A stretch of DNA of 25,927 nt. It comes from a virus. Both the position numbers and the translations under genes were made by a program. The notes beneath the pieces were generated by a model. That model was not told the origin of the DNA. It ran no database searches and was given only the letters and a program-made list of their open reading frames with translations. This document shows, one piece after another, positions 14,692-21,697 of the stretch; the stretch's first letter is position 1, and every line of letters begins with the position of its first letter. The stretch spans positions 1 to 25,927 of IMG/VR virus record IMGVR_UViG_3300006919_000383. One strand, given 5' to 3'.

Positions 14692-17103
14692 CTATGCCGC
14701 GTACGCCTTGGCTATGTTGCCCAGATAGTTGGTGCCGTCGTTGAATATGGTCACAACGTCAATGGCGTTGCCCGCCGTTGAAAGCGTTGGTGTGCCACCC
14801 GCGAACTTGACCGCTGTGGATCCATCAGTGCCGAATGAGCCCGTGTTTGATCCGCCACCGTCCTGTGTGATGATTATGGTGCCCGTCGCACCCGTTGGTA
14901 GATTTGTGACAACGAATTGTGTGTTCTCCGCCAGTGTCACAGTGTGTACTGATGCTACTGAAAAGTCCACAGTGATGGTCGAACTGGATGTCAATGTGTT
15001 GATGGCCTCGATGTAACCTTTGTTGATCTTCAATGCCGAGTTGGCCACGACCTGTCCCGTGCCTCCTGGATTTAGATTTAGGTCAGCGTTGGATGATGTT
15101 GAGATGATGTTGTCGTTGAAACTGATGTTGTCGATGGTCTGTGTGCCCGTGTTCTGTAGGTAGTTTGACAGATCAGGACCAGTGACGGTTAAAGTATCAC
15201 CTGATACTGCTGTTGTAATATTTTGAGTTCCTGCTATCTTGATGGTCTCACCTAAATTGATAGTCGTTCCAGTCGAATCATCACCGACCACAATAAATTT
15301 ACCTGCGTCTGTGATAATGTAGCCCTGTGATGTGACAAATGACTGCGTGGCGTATGAACTCAGATCCGGTCCTGTTATGGTCAGTGTGTCACCACTGACG
15401 GCAGTCGTTATGTTCTGTGTTCCCGCTATCTTGATGGTCTCGCCCGAATTCAAAGTTGTGCCTGTAGAGTCATCGCCAACTATGGTTGTGGTTGAATTTG
15501 TTATGTAGCCCTGTGATGTCACGTATGACTGAGTGGCGTATGAACTTAGGTCTGGTCCTGTTATGGTCAGTGTGTCACCTGACACCGCTGTGGTGATGTT
15601 CTGTGTTCCAGCGAATTTAAAAGTTTCGCCCTGTGTTACCGCAGTTCCCGTTGAGTCATCACCAACGAACGTGATGTTGTGTGATGAAGAAGACAGTTGC
15701 GTGTCCACGTAGCCCTTGGTGGCCGCGTCCGTGGTGGCCGTCGGCGTGCCCAGGTCCGTGATCTTGTTGGAGTTCATCGATATGGTGTTGTAGGCGTCCA
15801 CGCTGTCGTGTAGGAACAGGTTGCTGTTGACGTTCACACTGCCCGTGAACGTGGAATCTGACTGTATGGTTCCCTGTGGGTTGGCCGTTCCCAGCACTCC
15901 ACTGTATGGCGTGACCGCGTATGTGGTGATGGGGTCTCCCACCCTGAACGCCAGGATGTTGTCCGTGGCCCCCGCCCCCAGTCCGCTACCGCCGGTCAGC
16001 AGTTTGAGGCTGACCAGGTTGTTGCCTGATGTGGTGGCCGAGAATGTTGCCGGGACTATGGTGGTTCCTGATGGATCATCGAAGGTGCCCGTTATCGGAT
16101 CAGTCGGCAGTGCGTCACCGACTACCCAGCCGCTGTAGCCCGCCACGTTCTCCACGTAATATTTGATATTGGTCCATGTGCTCTGTTCATAGAACACAGT
16201 GGTACCGTCGTAGTTGAACAGTGATCCTAATACGTCGTTCTCTCCACCGTAGGGCAGAGAGGTGGGGTCAACGAAGAGACCTGACAGTCCCTGTGTGCCT
16301 TCCACTCCACCTGGTATCTTGAGTATGCCACCCACGTTGGTTATGGACGCGCCCGCTATGTTGATCGATCCTGGTCCCACATACAAGGTGTGCCATCTCT
16401 TGGAGGCACTGCCCAGGTATTGCGAGTTGTCCGTGGCCGGAAGGATGTCTCCTCCCACCTCCATCGCGCCATCCACGTTCAACTGCTCGTTGATGTTGAT
16501 CGCCGTTGAACTGCCTGAACTGATGCTGGTGCCACTGAAGGTGAAGTCACCTATCCTGTTGAACGTGCCATCCACTGTGATGTCGCTGGACACCCCCAGT
16601 GTGCCCTGCACTGATGTGTTGTCGAAAAGTGATATGTTGCCCGTACCTGACGTGGTCAGTGTGAGGGCCGCGTTCGACGGTGCTGATATCGTGCTACCGG
16701 TTATTGTTAGGTCACCGGTCCTTGATGTTGCGTCCACGTAGGCCTTGGTGGCGGCGTCCTGTGCTGAAGTGGGATCTGTGACATTTATTATCCTGCTGGT
16801 GTCAACGTCGATGGCCCCAGTGCCGTTGGGCGATATGGTGATGTTGGAATTCGTCGTAGTGTTGGTGATGGTGGCGTCTATGACCAGCCTGCCCGTGCCA
16901 TTGGGATCGATGGTAAGATCGCCATTGGTGTTGTCAGTGCTGATGGTGTTGCCCGCGAACGAGATGTTGCTGAACGTGCCGTCCGAGCCCAGTTCGTTGT
17001 AGATCTCCGTGAAGTTGGCGTTGACCTTGGTCATCGCCGTGCGTAGGGTGTCGCCCGTTGCCGGATTGCCCGCCGCCCCTGTGTCTATCGTAAGTTTCGC
17101 CAT
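14692..17103 (-). CDS. Long tail-fibre-like protein, paralogue D (803 aa)
   Basis: The longest of the paralogues begins with the same adaptor (NPATGDTLRTAMTKVNANF, 13-31). Beta repeats with GTG turns follow, plus two PTSAQDAATKAYVDA/TPTATTDAATKGYVDT segments, a classic phage fibre repeat around 108-122 and later. A central globular insertion (about 235-420) contains the YVENVAGYSGWVVGDALP stretch. Three near-identical units follow, built from GTQNITTAVSGDTLTITGP and SSYATQSYVTSQGYI, each about 63 aa. The C-terminus is a compact beta domain (TQFVVTNLPTGATGTIIIT, then NYLGNIAKAYAA). An AATAAATACGC late box lies upstream. The function is probably a long tail fibre or a shaft protein. Confidence 0.83.
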   Translation of the reverse strand: MAKLTIDTGAAGNPATGDTLRTAMTKVNANFTEIYNELGSDGTFSNISFAGNTISTDNTNGDLTIDPNGTGRLVIDATITNTTTNSNITISPNGTGAIDVDTSRIINVTDPTSAQDAATKAYVDATSRTGDLTITGSTISAPSNAALTLTTSGTGNISLFDNTSVQGTLGVSSDITVDGTFNRIGDFTFSGTSISSGSSTAININEQLNVDGAMEVGGDILPATDNSQYLGSASKRWHTLYVGPGSINIAGASITNVGGILKIPGGVEGTQGLSGLFVDPTSLPYGGENDVLGSLFNYDGTTVFYEQSTWTNIKYYVENVAGYSGWVVGDALPTDPITGTFDDPSGTTIVPATFSATTSGNNLVSLKLLTGGSGLGAGATDNILAFRVGDPITTYAVTPYSGVLGTANPQGTIQSDSTFTGSVNVNSNLFLHDSVDAYNTISMNSNKITDLGTPTATTDAATKGYVDTQLSSSSHNITFVGDDSTGTAVTQGETFKFAGTQNITTAVSGDTLTITGPDLSSYATQSYVTSQGYITNSTTTIVGDDSTGTTLNSGETIKIAGTQNITTAVSGDTLTITGPDLSSYATQSFVTSQGYIITDAGKFIVVGDDSTGTTINLGETIKIAGTQNITTAVSGDTLTVTGPDLSNYLQNTGTQTIDNISFNDNIISTSSNADLNLNPGGTGQVVANSALKINKGYIEAINTLTSSSTITVDFSVASVHTVTLAENTQFVVTNLPTGATGTIIITQDGGGSNTGSFGTDGSTAVKFAGGTPTLSTAGNAIDVVTIFNDGTNYLGNIAKAYAA
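15163..15675. repeat. Three tandem coding repeats of about 190 bp in the 803-aa gene
   Basis: A shared word (GAGTCATC or GAATCATC on the plus strand) recurs at 15275, 15467 and 15653, giving periods of 192 and 186 bp. Each unit encodes a GDDSTGT segment, a GTQNITTAVSGDTLTITGP strand pair and, in the first two, SSYATQS, VTSQGYI. The copies differ mostly in silent or conservative positions, so the number of units could change by slippage or recombination and alter shaft length. Confidence 0.85.
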
Positions 17104-17116
17104 AATCTGTTATGCG

Positions 17117-17123
17117 TATTTAT
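17117..17123 (-). promoter_or_regulatory. Late-type promoter box AATAAATAC before the 803-aa gene
   Basis: On the minus strand AATAAATACGC lies 13 bases before the ATG at 17103. The motif is half of a near-palindrome with a plus-strand TAAATAC at 17124-17130. It is the only clear element in the 31-bp gap between the two divergent genes. Confidence 0.6.
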
Positions 17124-17134
17124 TAAATACTGGT

Positions 17135-17413
17135 ATGTTCATAGAGACGCTCAAGACCCTCAGGTTACACAAGAGGCAGAGCAAATTGGGTGTCCCCCAC
17201 ACCTTCCGCCGCACCTACACCATATATGTTTTCCGTTGCGACAGTTGTTCTACGATATTCATGAGGCCCAAGTCACGTGTTGACGTGCAGAGGGCATCCA
17301 ACGATTACAAGCACGTGTGTCACCTGTGTGACAGCAAGAAGTTCGCGCAGTCAGTGGGTGTCAAGATGAGGCGGATCTACCAACTGGACGCCAGCAGTTC
17401 CAAGACCCTATAA
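17135..17413 (+). CDS. Zinc-ribbon protein (92 aa)
   Basis: An ATG at 17135 opens a plus-strand gene with two CxxC knuckles, Cys35/Cys38 (FRCDSC) and Cys62/Cys65 (HVCHLC), 23 residues apart, in a basic protein. This is a typical four-cysteine zinc ribbon, as in many small phage DNA-binding proteins and in the zinc cores of HNH nucleases; the HNH His-Asn-His residues are not evident. The open frame extends further upstream (to 17009) but that part is a shadow of the 803-aa gene. Its 3' end overlaps the next minus-strand gene by six bases (convergent). A regulatory or DNA-binding role is inference. Confidence 0.72.
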   Translation: MFIETLKTLRLHKRQSKLGVPHTFRRTYTIYVFRCDSCSTIFMRPKSRVDVQRASNDYKHVCHLCDSKKFAQSVGVKMRRIYQLDASSSKTL

Positions 17414-18151
17414 TTTCTGCCAGCGTATGAGATCACGCTCGCCCGTGATCCATCTCTGCAGGTCAGCGTATATGCCCGACTTTATGTTTGGTTGATCAAA
17501 GTACCAACGCAGGAACGGATTGCCCTCCAGGTACTCCCTGCGATTGATGAAATAGAAATCGGTCTTTGGGAATCTACGGAAAATCTGTCGCAGTTGGTAC
17601 ATCCATTCATACTTCAAATACGCTTTCATGCTCTCGCGTCCTTGGTAGTTCCTGGTCTCTTTGTAGATGTTGTTCTGTATGCGACTGGGTGTCTCCATCT
17701 CCCACTGCCGGGCGCCCATGATGTCGAACGCCAGTATCACCACGTTACGGATCCCACTCTCCGCCGCCATCAGCACCGCACTGCAACCAGACCCCCTTGC
17801 CTTTGAGAAGTCATTGGTCTTGATCTTGCCACCTTTCTTTATGTTACCGCCACGCCAGATCCTGTACAGTTTCAGTCCCGCGGGAACATCGGTCTCTCGA
17901 TCGCCATCGCAGATGTAGTCCCAGCCGCTGACGTCGTTGATGCCATGTATGCGGACCTTGGTGTTTGCTGACCCATGCCACTCTTGAAGCTCTTGGAACA
18001 TCTCTGGTCCCACCGCCACTATGTGATCACACAGGGTTGGATGGTCTCGGTAGATGGCGTTACAGCCATACACCACGCCCTTGCCTCTCAAATTTTGTAT
18101 TGGAAAGATGTTCCTGGACTCACCATTGCCTATGATGAAAGCCGTGTCCAT
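17408..18151 (-). CDS. GNGESR protein 1: GT42/DUF115-like putative glycosyltransferase
   Basis: The 247-aa protein starts with a hydrophobic strand and GNGESR (8-13), then GCNAIYRD, a late GSGCSAVLMAAESGIRNVVILAFDI segment and a basic, Trp/Tyr-rich C-terminus. The order GNG-S, CN-x-x-Y and a distal G..A..GY..I...G.D matches Campylobacter CstI/II sialyltransferases (GT42) and the DUF115 family, so a nucleotide-sugar-binding fold is inferred. The start is taken at the ATG 18149-18151, which overlaps the upstream TGA as TGATG; the open frame continues ten codons further, but the sister gene at 22759-23394 begins at the equivalent place. The sugar and acceptor are unknown. Confidence 0.65.
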   Translation of the reverse strand: MDTAFIIGNGESRNIFPIQNLRGKGVVYGCNAIYRDHPTLCDHIVAVGPEMFQELQEWHGSANTKVRIHGINDVSGWDYICDGDRETDVPAGLKLYRIWRGGNIKKGGKIKTNDFSKARGSGCSAVLMAAESGIRNVVILAFDIMGARQWEMETPSRIQNNIYKETRNYQGRESMKAYLKYEWMYQLRQIFRRFPKTDFYFINRREYLEGNPFLRWYFDQPNIKSGIYADLQRWITGERDLIRWQKL

Positions 18152-18486
18152 CAGATGCCGAATGATTCCCCGCAACCACACGAGCTGGAACTGTTGGGAT
18201 TTGATATATCGAACTGTGATCCAAACGTTTCCTCGATCCAGTCGATCCGGGTGCCCGCCACGTACAGCATTGAGGTCTCGTCTACGACGAACCGTCCCGT
18301 GCCCCAGTCCTCGACATGGTCGCCATTACCTATGCTCTCCTTGGTGTCCGCGAATCCCCATTCGTACTTGAAGCCCGCGCAACCACCACCCAGCACCGCC
18401 AGGCTCACAGCGTACTTGCCAGGGTTCTTCTCCAGCAGGCGTTCGATCTGTGATTTTGCGGCGTCTGTGATTTCAAATAAGCTCAT
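18151..18486 (-). CDS. A-type iron-sulfur carrier, IscA/ErpA/HesB family
   Basis: A 111-aa protein with the hallmarks of A-type carriers: a start like EITDAAKSQIERLL, LGGGCAGFKYEW containing Cys36, a VDETSMLYVAGTRIDWIEE segment (68-86), and the C-terminal CGCGESF with Cys103 and Cys105. The three cysteines match the ligand set that binds a [2Fe-2S] or [4Fe-4S] cluster and passes it to target proteins. It could support Fe-S proteins during infection, such as the radical SAM enzyme encoded at 23983-25476. It overlaps the GNGESR gene by one base and follows a hypothetical gene by eight bases, in one operon. Confidence 0.92.
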   Translation of the reverse strand: MSLFEITDAAKSQIERLLEKNPGKYAVSLAVLGGGCAGFKYEWGFADTKESIGNGDHVEDWGTGRFVVDETSMLYVAGTRIDWIEETFGSQFDISNPNSSSSCGCGESFGI

Positions 18487-18494
18487 ACTAGTAA

Positions 18495-18809
18495 TTATCT
18501 TTCATTTTTTGCTATGTGTTTTACCCCTAGGGTCAGCCAGAATCTCATGGCCTCCCTTTTACTCGCGAAACTCATGTAGGCATGTTGGTCTTCCCAGTTG
18601 TGCCATGCGGTGCTGTAGAGATCCTTCTGCTCGAACCACCACCCCCATCTGTGTTTGCAGTTTCGCTGGCACCATTCTATGCACTCACCGGAGATCCCGT
18701 TGTCGTTCATGTCTATGTTGTATCTGAACCTCTTCTCGTATCCACAGTCCTCAGGTATTTCATCTAGGTGGGATTTGACCCTCTTGACTTTGATCTGTCC
18801 ATAACTCAT
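18495..18809 (-). CDS. Hypothetical phage protein (104 aa), aromatic-rich
   Basis: This protein is notable for Cys and Trp in the middle: ECIEWCQRNCKHRWGWWFEQ (42-61) has three cysteines and four tryptophans, followed by WHNWEDQHAYMSFASKREAM and an ending WLTLGVKHIAKNER. Cys-x3-Cys-x3-Cys spacing could bind metal, but nothing decisive is seen. Its ATG overlaps the GT8-like gene stop in an ATGA arrangement. It is likely co-translated with its neighbours. I do not recognise the family. Confidence 0.68.
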   Translation of the reverse strand: MSYGQIKVKRVKSHLDEIPEDCGYEKRFRYNIDMNDNGISGECIEWCQRNCKHRWGWWFEQKDLYSTAWHNWEDQHAYMSFASKREAMRFWLTLGVKHIAKNER

Positions 18810-19507
18810 CGCCAGTTTTCCTCCACAAACTTGTCAGCACACTCCATGGGGTTTGGTAGACCATGGAACACGGCCACCCGATTGCCGGGTTCTATCTTGG
18901 CAGGTGTCCTGAAATATCTCTTGCCATCCTTGGTAAGCAGTTTGGTGTCCTTGAGTCCCACCATCTCCCACTTATAACTCCTTATCCATTCGTCTGGCCA
19001 CCAGGTGATGTCGTTGCTGGCCCTCTTGTTTATCCAGTCTTGGTCACCGTGGTTTTGTTGCATGATCTGTGCTGACCTATCCTTGAACTCCAGCCATAGG
19101 TAGTCCATGGTGCCCGACTGCCAACGCATACAACTGCTGTTGCTCATTTTCCAGTCTTTGACCCTGCATCTGTTGAAGTCTCTGATGATGTTGAACTTGC
19201 CGGTGTAGGAGAACAATGGATCTATGTTGTCGAATATCACCACGTCGAGATCAAAGAAAAGTAGATTGCCCTTGACTGGCATCTCGGGTGCGAACATCCA
19301 CAATTTGCTCCACCACGATTTGATCCATGGATCTTTAGGCAATCTGATCACATTGATTTCTGCTTCAATGCCTGTTGGATCATCTGTGAGGCAGTGGAAC
19401 TGGTAGGGCACCGTGGTGTGCCTCTTGACCATGCTGTTCAACACGTTGGCGTACTTGGCGCTGTACTTGTTGCCCCATTTCACGCACAACACGTGGTTAG
19501 TGTCCAC
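18806..19507 (-). CDS. Glycosyltransferase, GT8-like (GT-A fold)
   Basis: This 233-aa protein has a strand-helix start (HVLCVKWGNKYSAKYANVL), a conserved KSWWSKLWMF (63-72) and the GT-A metal-binding DxD motif in FFDLDVVI (Asp86-Asp88). HGDQDW (153-158) and FHGLPNP (214-220) occupy the places where GT8 enzymes have their acceptor-site and second metal-ligand (HxxGxxKP-like) motifs. The start codon is GTG at 19505-19507, preceded by AAGGA at a good distance; no ATG fits as well. It overlaps the upstream gene by 11 bp. It would add a sugar to a phage or host glycan, but donor and acceptor cannot be told. Confidence 0.8.
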   Translation of the reverse strand: MDTNHVLCVKWGNKYSAKYANVLNSMVKRHTTVPYQFHCLTDDPTGIEAEINVIRLPKDPWIKSWWSKLWMFAPEMPVKGNLLFFDLDVVIFDNIDPLFSYTGKFNIIRDFNRCRVKDWKMSNSSCMRWQSGTMDYLWLEFKDRSAQIMQQNHGDQDWINKRASNDITWWPDEWIRSYKWEMVGLKDTKLLTKDGKRYFRTPAKIEPGNRVAVFHGLPNPMECADKFVEENWR

Positions 19508-20657
19508 TTTTGAGTCCTTCCATTTGTATCTGCTCCCAGTCGTTACTTTCCAGAGTGTAAGGAAAATCGTTTTCTATGTTTTTATCACCAATTATTTTTA
19601 TTTTTCTTATATTTAAATTTTGTTTCATCACTTTATAAACTCCTAGGAAGGAAACATCATTGAATGAAGACACAAGATCCACTTGTCCAAGTTTGATGTA
19701 CCCCAAGGACAGTCTGGGGTTTTCCCAGTCAAAATTATTTTCCTTTAGCCATTGCCTGTATGCTATCATTTCCTCCCTTTTAAAGTCGTTTGTTGATTCG
19801 GTTATTGTGTTGCCCCATTCGACGTCGAACTCACCGGAATAGAATTTTTGGTGGTTTATCTCAGAACACAATGCTTCGGTCATTTTGGGTGCGTGTTCAT
19901 CCCTGAACACTTCAAACAGTGTTTTACCCACTTGCGACCAGTGTAGATACACACCGCCTAATTCCCTGTCGTACCTGTTTTGTTTGAAGAGTTCAAAATC
20001 CTCTTCGTGTAGGTCATGCCTTGGTGCATTTAGGAACGTGGTTATCTGCGATGGCCTAATCCAGTCTGGTTCGATCACACTTTTTCTATAGGACAAAACC
20101 CAACTTTCAATCTCATGACAGAGATTATTCAACTGTCTTATCGCATACCTTGTTTTGGCATCTGCCTGCTTGTAGTAGTCCGATGTTTTCCAAGCGGTTC
20201 CTTGTAGTTCTTCAAAATACCTATGAAGAAGATTACACGCCTCGTGTTTTAATCGTAGTCCGGGCTTGGCCATAAGATCCCCATCATTGACAATTCCTGT
20301 TTTGAGATTGGCACTGTACTGGAAATCGTCAGCCACAAATGGTTCTATCCTTTCATAGGCAGGTTTGAAATTGAAAGAGTTGAGCTGGTCTATGTTCTTG
20401 TTCAATTCCTTACACAAGAAATTGAGATCTCTATTGGAACTGGCCCATCCTAGGAAACAGAAATTCTTCTCCAGTACTCTTTTCTGTTGTAGATTGTCTG
20501 CCAGTGCTTCGATGAATCTCTTGCCCAACGGGGTGTCGTAGATATCTACTGTGACTTCTACATTGTCGTATTCTATACAGATTTTATTTTCTAGTGTAGA
20601 TCGCACTGTTGGCTCCGTGTTCCATGCACTCCACACTCTCCACGAAACATCTGCCAT
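19497..20657 (-). CDS. Large hypothetical protein (386 aa)
   Basis: No family is recognised. The protein is helical and charged, with conserved-looking stretches ERIEPFVADDF, LRLKHEACNLLHRYFEEL, RDLNFLCKEL and LGGVYLHWSQVGKTLFEVF, and FDVEWGNTITE near 275. The C-terminal quarter is AT-rich and has many Lys, Asn and Ile. The ATG at 20657 has a fair ribosome-binding site but overlaps the queD-like gene by 74 bp, and that region is constrained by the conserved QueD C-terminus; a GTG at 20604-20606 with a GGAG site would shorten the protein by 17 residues and is an alternative start. It is coupled to the glycosyltransferase downstream. Confidence 0.75.
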   Translation of the reverse strand: MADVSWRVWSAWNTEPTVRSTLENKICIEYDNVEVTVDIYDTPLGKRFIEALADNLQQKRVLEKNFCFLGWASSNRDLNFLCKELNKNIDQLNSFNFKPAYERIEPFVADDFQYSANLKTGIVNDGDLMAKPGLRLKHEACNLLHRYFEELQGTAWKTSDYYKQADAKTRYAIRQLNNLCHEIESWVLSYRKSVIEPDWIRPSQITTFLNAPRHDLHEEDFELFKQNRYDRELGGVYLHWSQVGKTLFEVFRDEHAPKMTEALCSEINHQKFYSGEFDVEWGNTITESTNDFKREEMIAYRQWLKENNFDWENPRLSLGYIKLGQVDLVSSFNDVSFLGVYKVMKQNLNIRKIKIIGDKNIENDFPYTLESNDWEQIQMEGLKSGH

Positions 20658-21033
20658 CGGTCTTTTCCTTGATCAATTGGTCGGCGAAGTCGAAGGCGTG
20701 CTTGGCGAACATCTCCGCACCCACCCCGTCGAACACCACGATCTCCGCGAGGTCGTGTTTCTCCAGTTCTTTGAGCTTGTCTAGGTGTGGATCGTTCTTG
20801 TCAACAGCGGTCTTGTGATCGAAGTGATCCTCTAACCATTTCTTCAATGGTTTGAGTCCTCCGAAGTCCACTGCCCAGTTTTTGTTGTCTAACTCCTTGC
20901 ATCCAAACGTGAATCTGAACGCCAGTGAATAGCCATGCAGTAGGTGGCAGTGTGAGTGGTCTGCGTTGGGTTGTCTGAACACACAGGCTAATCCTATGTT
21001 GTGTCCATATGTTTTGGTCGAGTAGTAAGTCAT
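20584..21033 (-). CDS. queD: QueD-like 6-carboxy-tetrahydropterin synthase / PTPS family
   Basis: This 149-aa T-fold protein has the PTPS/QueD motifs: His11 in TYGHNIG as a probable first zinc ligand, HCHLLHGYSL with the catalytic Cys29 and His33, DFGGLK (56-61), a FDHKT segment (71-75) and the closing VECMEHGANSAIYT that holds the catalytic Glu. Canonical QueD has HGH, where the second His also binds zinc; here that position is Tyr35. The product in bacteria is a precursor of 7-deazaguanine for queuosine or for modified DNA bases, but QueC, QueE and DpdA-type genes are not in the window. An AAGGAG ribosome-binding site lies upstream of the ATG. Confidence 0.85.
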   Translation of the reverse strand: MTYYSTKTYGHNIGLACVFRQPNADHSHCHLLHGYSLAFRFTFGCKELDNKNWAVDFGGLKPLKKWLEDHFDHKTAVDKNDPHLDKLKELEKHDLAEIVVFDGVGAEMFAKHAFDFADQLIKEKTDGRCFVESVECMEHGANSAIYTRK

Positions 21034-21103
21034 CTTGTCTCCTTGCGTTGATGACTTGCAGAATTTTTATAGAGGGATGAAAGTCTTGCAGTCCTCTCTG
21101 ACA

Positions 21104-21361
21104 TCAGTTCAACCTCTTGTTGATCTTGCTGTCAAGTTCGTGTTGGAACGCCTCCTCTCTGATGCGATCCGTTAGTTCGTTGGGTATATTTAACTCACCG
21201 TCAATGATGCTCTTGAGGAAATGTATCAGCACAGAGAACTCCGGCCTGTTGCTCACAGTTTCTGGGTCAACGCCGTGCTGTTCCATGGCGTTCAGCATGG
21301 CCTCCGATGTGTCCACCAGTGCGGTCAGGCTCTTCTTGTGCTTGTCGAAGTGCTGGCTCAT
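21104..21361 (-). CDS. Small helical hypothetical protein (85 aa)
   Basis: The 85-aa sequence is mostly helical and acidic: HKKSLTALVDTSEAMLNAME, an FSVLIHFLKSIIDGELNIP centre and an EEAFQHELDSKINKRLN end. The compact pattern suggests a helical bundle or a dimerising small phage protein. Its ATG overlaps the stop of the LSm-like gene by four bases (21358-21361), so the two are probably coupled. No motif assigns a function. Confidence 0.7.
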   Translation of the reverse strand: MSQHFDKHKKSLTALVDTSEAMLNAMEQHGVDPETVSNRPEFSVLIHFLKSIIDGELNIPNELTDRIREEAFQHELDSKINKRLN

Positions 21362-21663
21362 GTGATTATCTTGGGCTTGGCGGGCGTCTGTATGGTCGAG
21401 AATATCCGCTTGTACTCGCCCTCGATCTTGTCATTGATGTACGCGATGGATATTATCTGCAGTTTTGATATCATGATCACCTCGTCCTGGTTGGCAGTGG
21501 AGAAAAACGTACCGAACGCCAGACCCTGAGGTCCCTGCATCAGCACAAGTGCCTTCTCTATGCTCACGCTAGAGTCGTCGTTGCCTTGGTATTTCGCTAT
21601 GACCTCTTCCCCGGAAGCCAGTTTAAGAGTGATAAGATCTCCATCTTTGTATTTTTCAAACAT
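21358..21663 (-). CDS. LSm/SH3-like small protein
   Basis: A 101-aa protein with a strand-rich pattern GDLITLKLASGEEVIAKY, then SVSIEKALVLMQGPQG, FGTFFSTA and a MISKLQIISIAYI strand. The order (strand, G-E-E-V turn, strand, long strand, final strand) resembles the Sm1/Sm2 barrel of LSm/Hfq-like proteins, and related-looking proteins occur in marine phages as I recall. RNA binding is possible but not shown. A promoter with perfect TTGACA and TATAAT boxes ends six bases before the ATG, so it likely starts a transcript covering itself and the 85-aa gene. Confidence 0.65.
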   Translation of the reverse strand: MFEKYKDGDLITLKLASGEEVIAKYQGNDDSSVSIEKALVLMQGPQGLAFGTFFSTANQDEVIMISKLQIISIAYINDKIEGEYKRIFSTIQTPAKPKIIT

Positions 21664-21669
21664 AACCTT

Positions 21670-21697
21670 ATTATAGACTATTGTGCGAGCTTGTCAA
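21670..21697 (-). promoter_or_regulatory. Consensus sigma-70 promoter before the LSm-like gene
   Basis: On the minus strand TTGACA (21692-21697), a 16-bp spacer and TATAAT (21670-21675) are both perfect and end six bases before the ATG at 21663. The -35 box is inside codons for the end of the glycosylase and its stop codon is in the spacer. A start point seven bases past the -10 would fall on the A of the ATG. Confidence 0.75.

Larger units (their letters stand above)
11911..15120. repeat. Dispersed 40-bp near-identical blocks in paralogues B, C and D
   Basis: Segments at 11911-11950, 13301-13340 and 15081-15120 encode the same NLTFNDNIIS, SNADL part of the shaft in three genes. The second and third match at 37 of 40 bases, including synonymous positions, which suggests recent duplication or gene conversion. 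Only these three blocks are the repeat; sequence between them is not. Confidence 0.7.

Noticed and set aside
18122-18181. Ten extra N-terminal codons of the first GNGESR protein
   Set aside because: They overlap the Fe-S carrier gene's coding end and have no match in the paralogue, which begins at the equivalent of the ATG 18149-18151.
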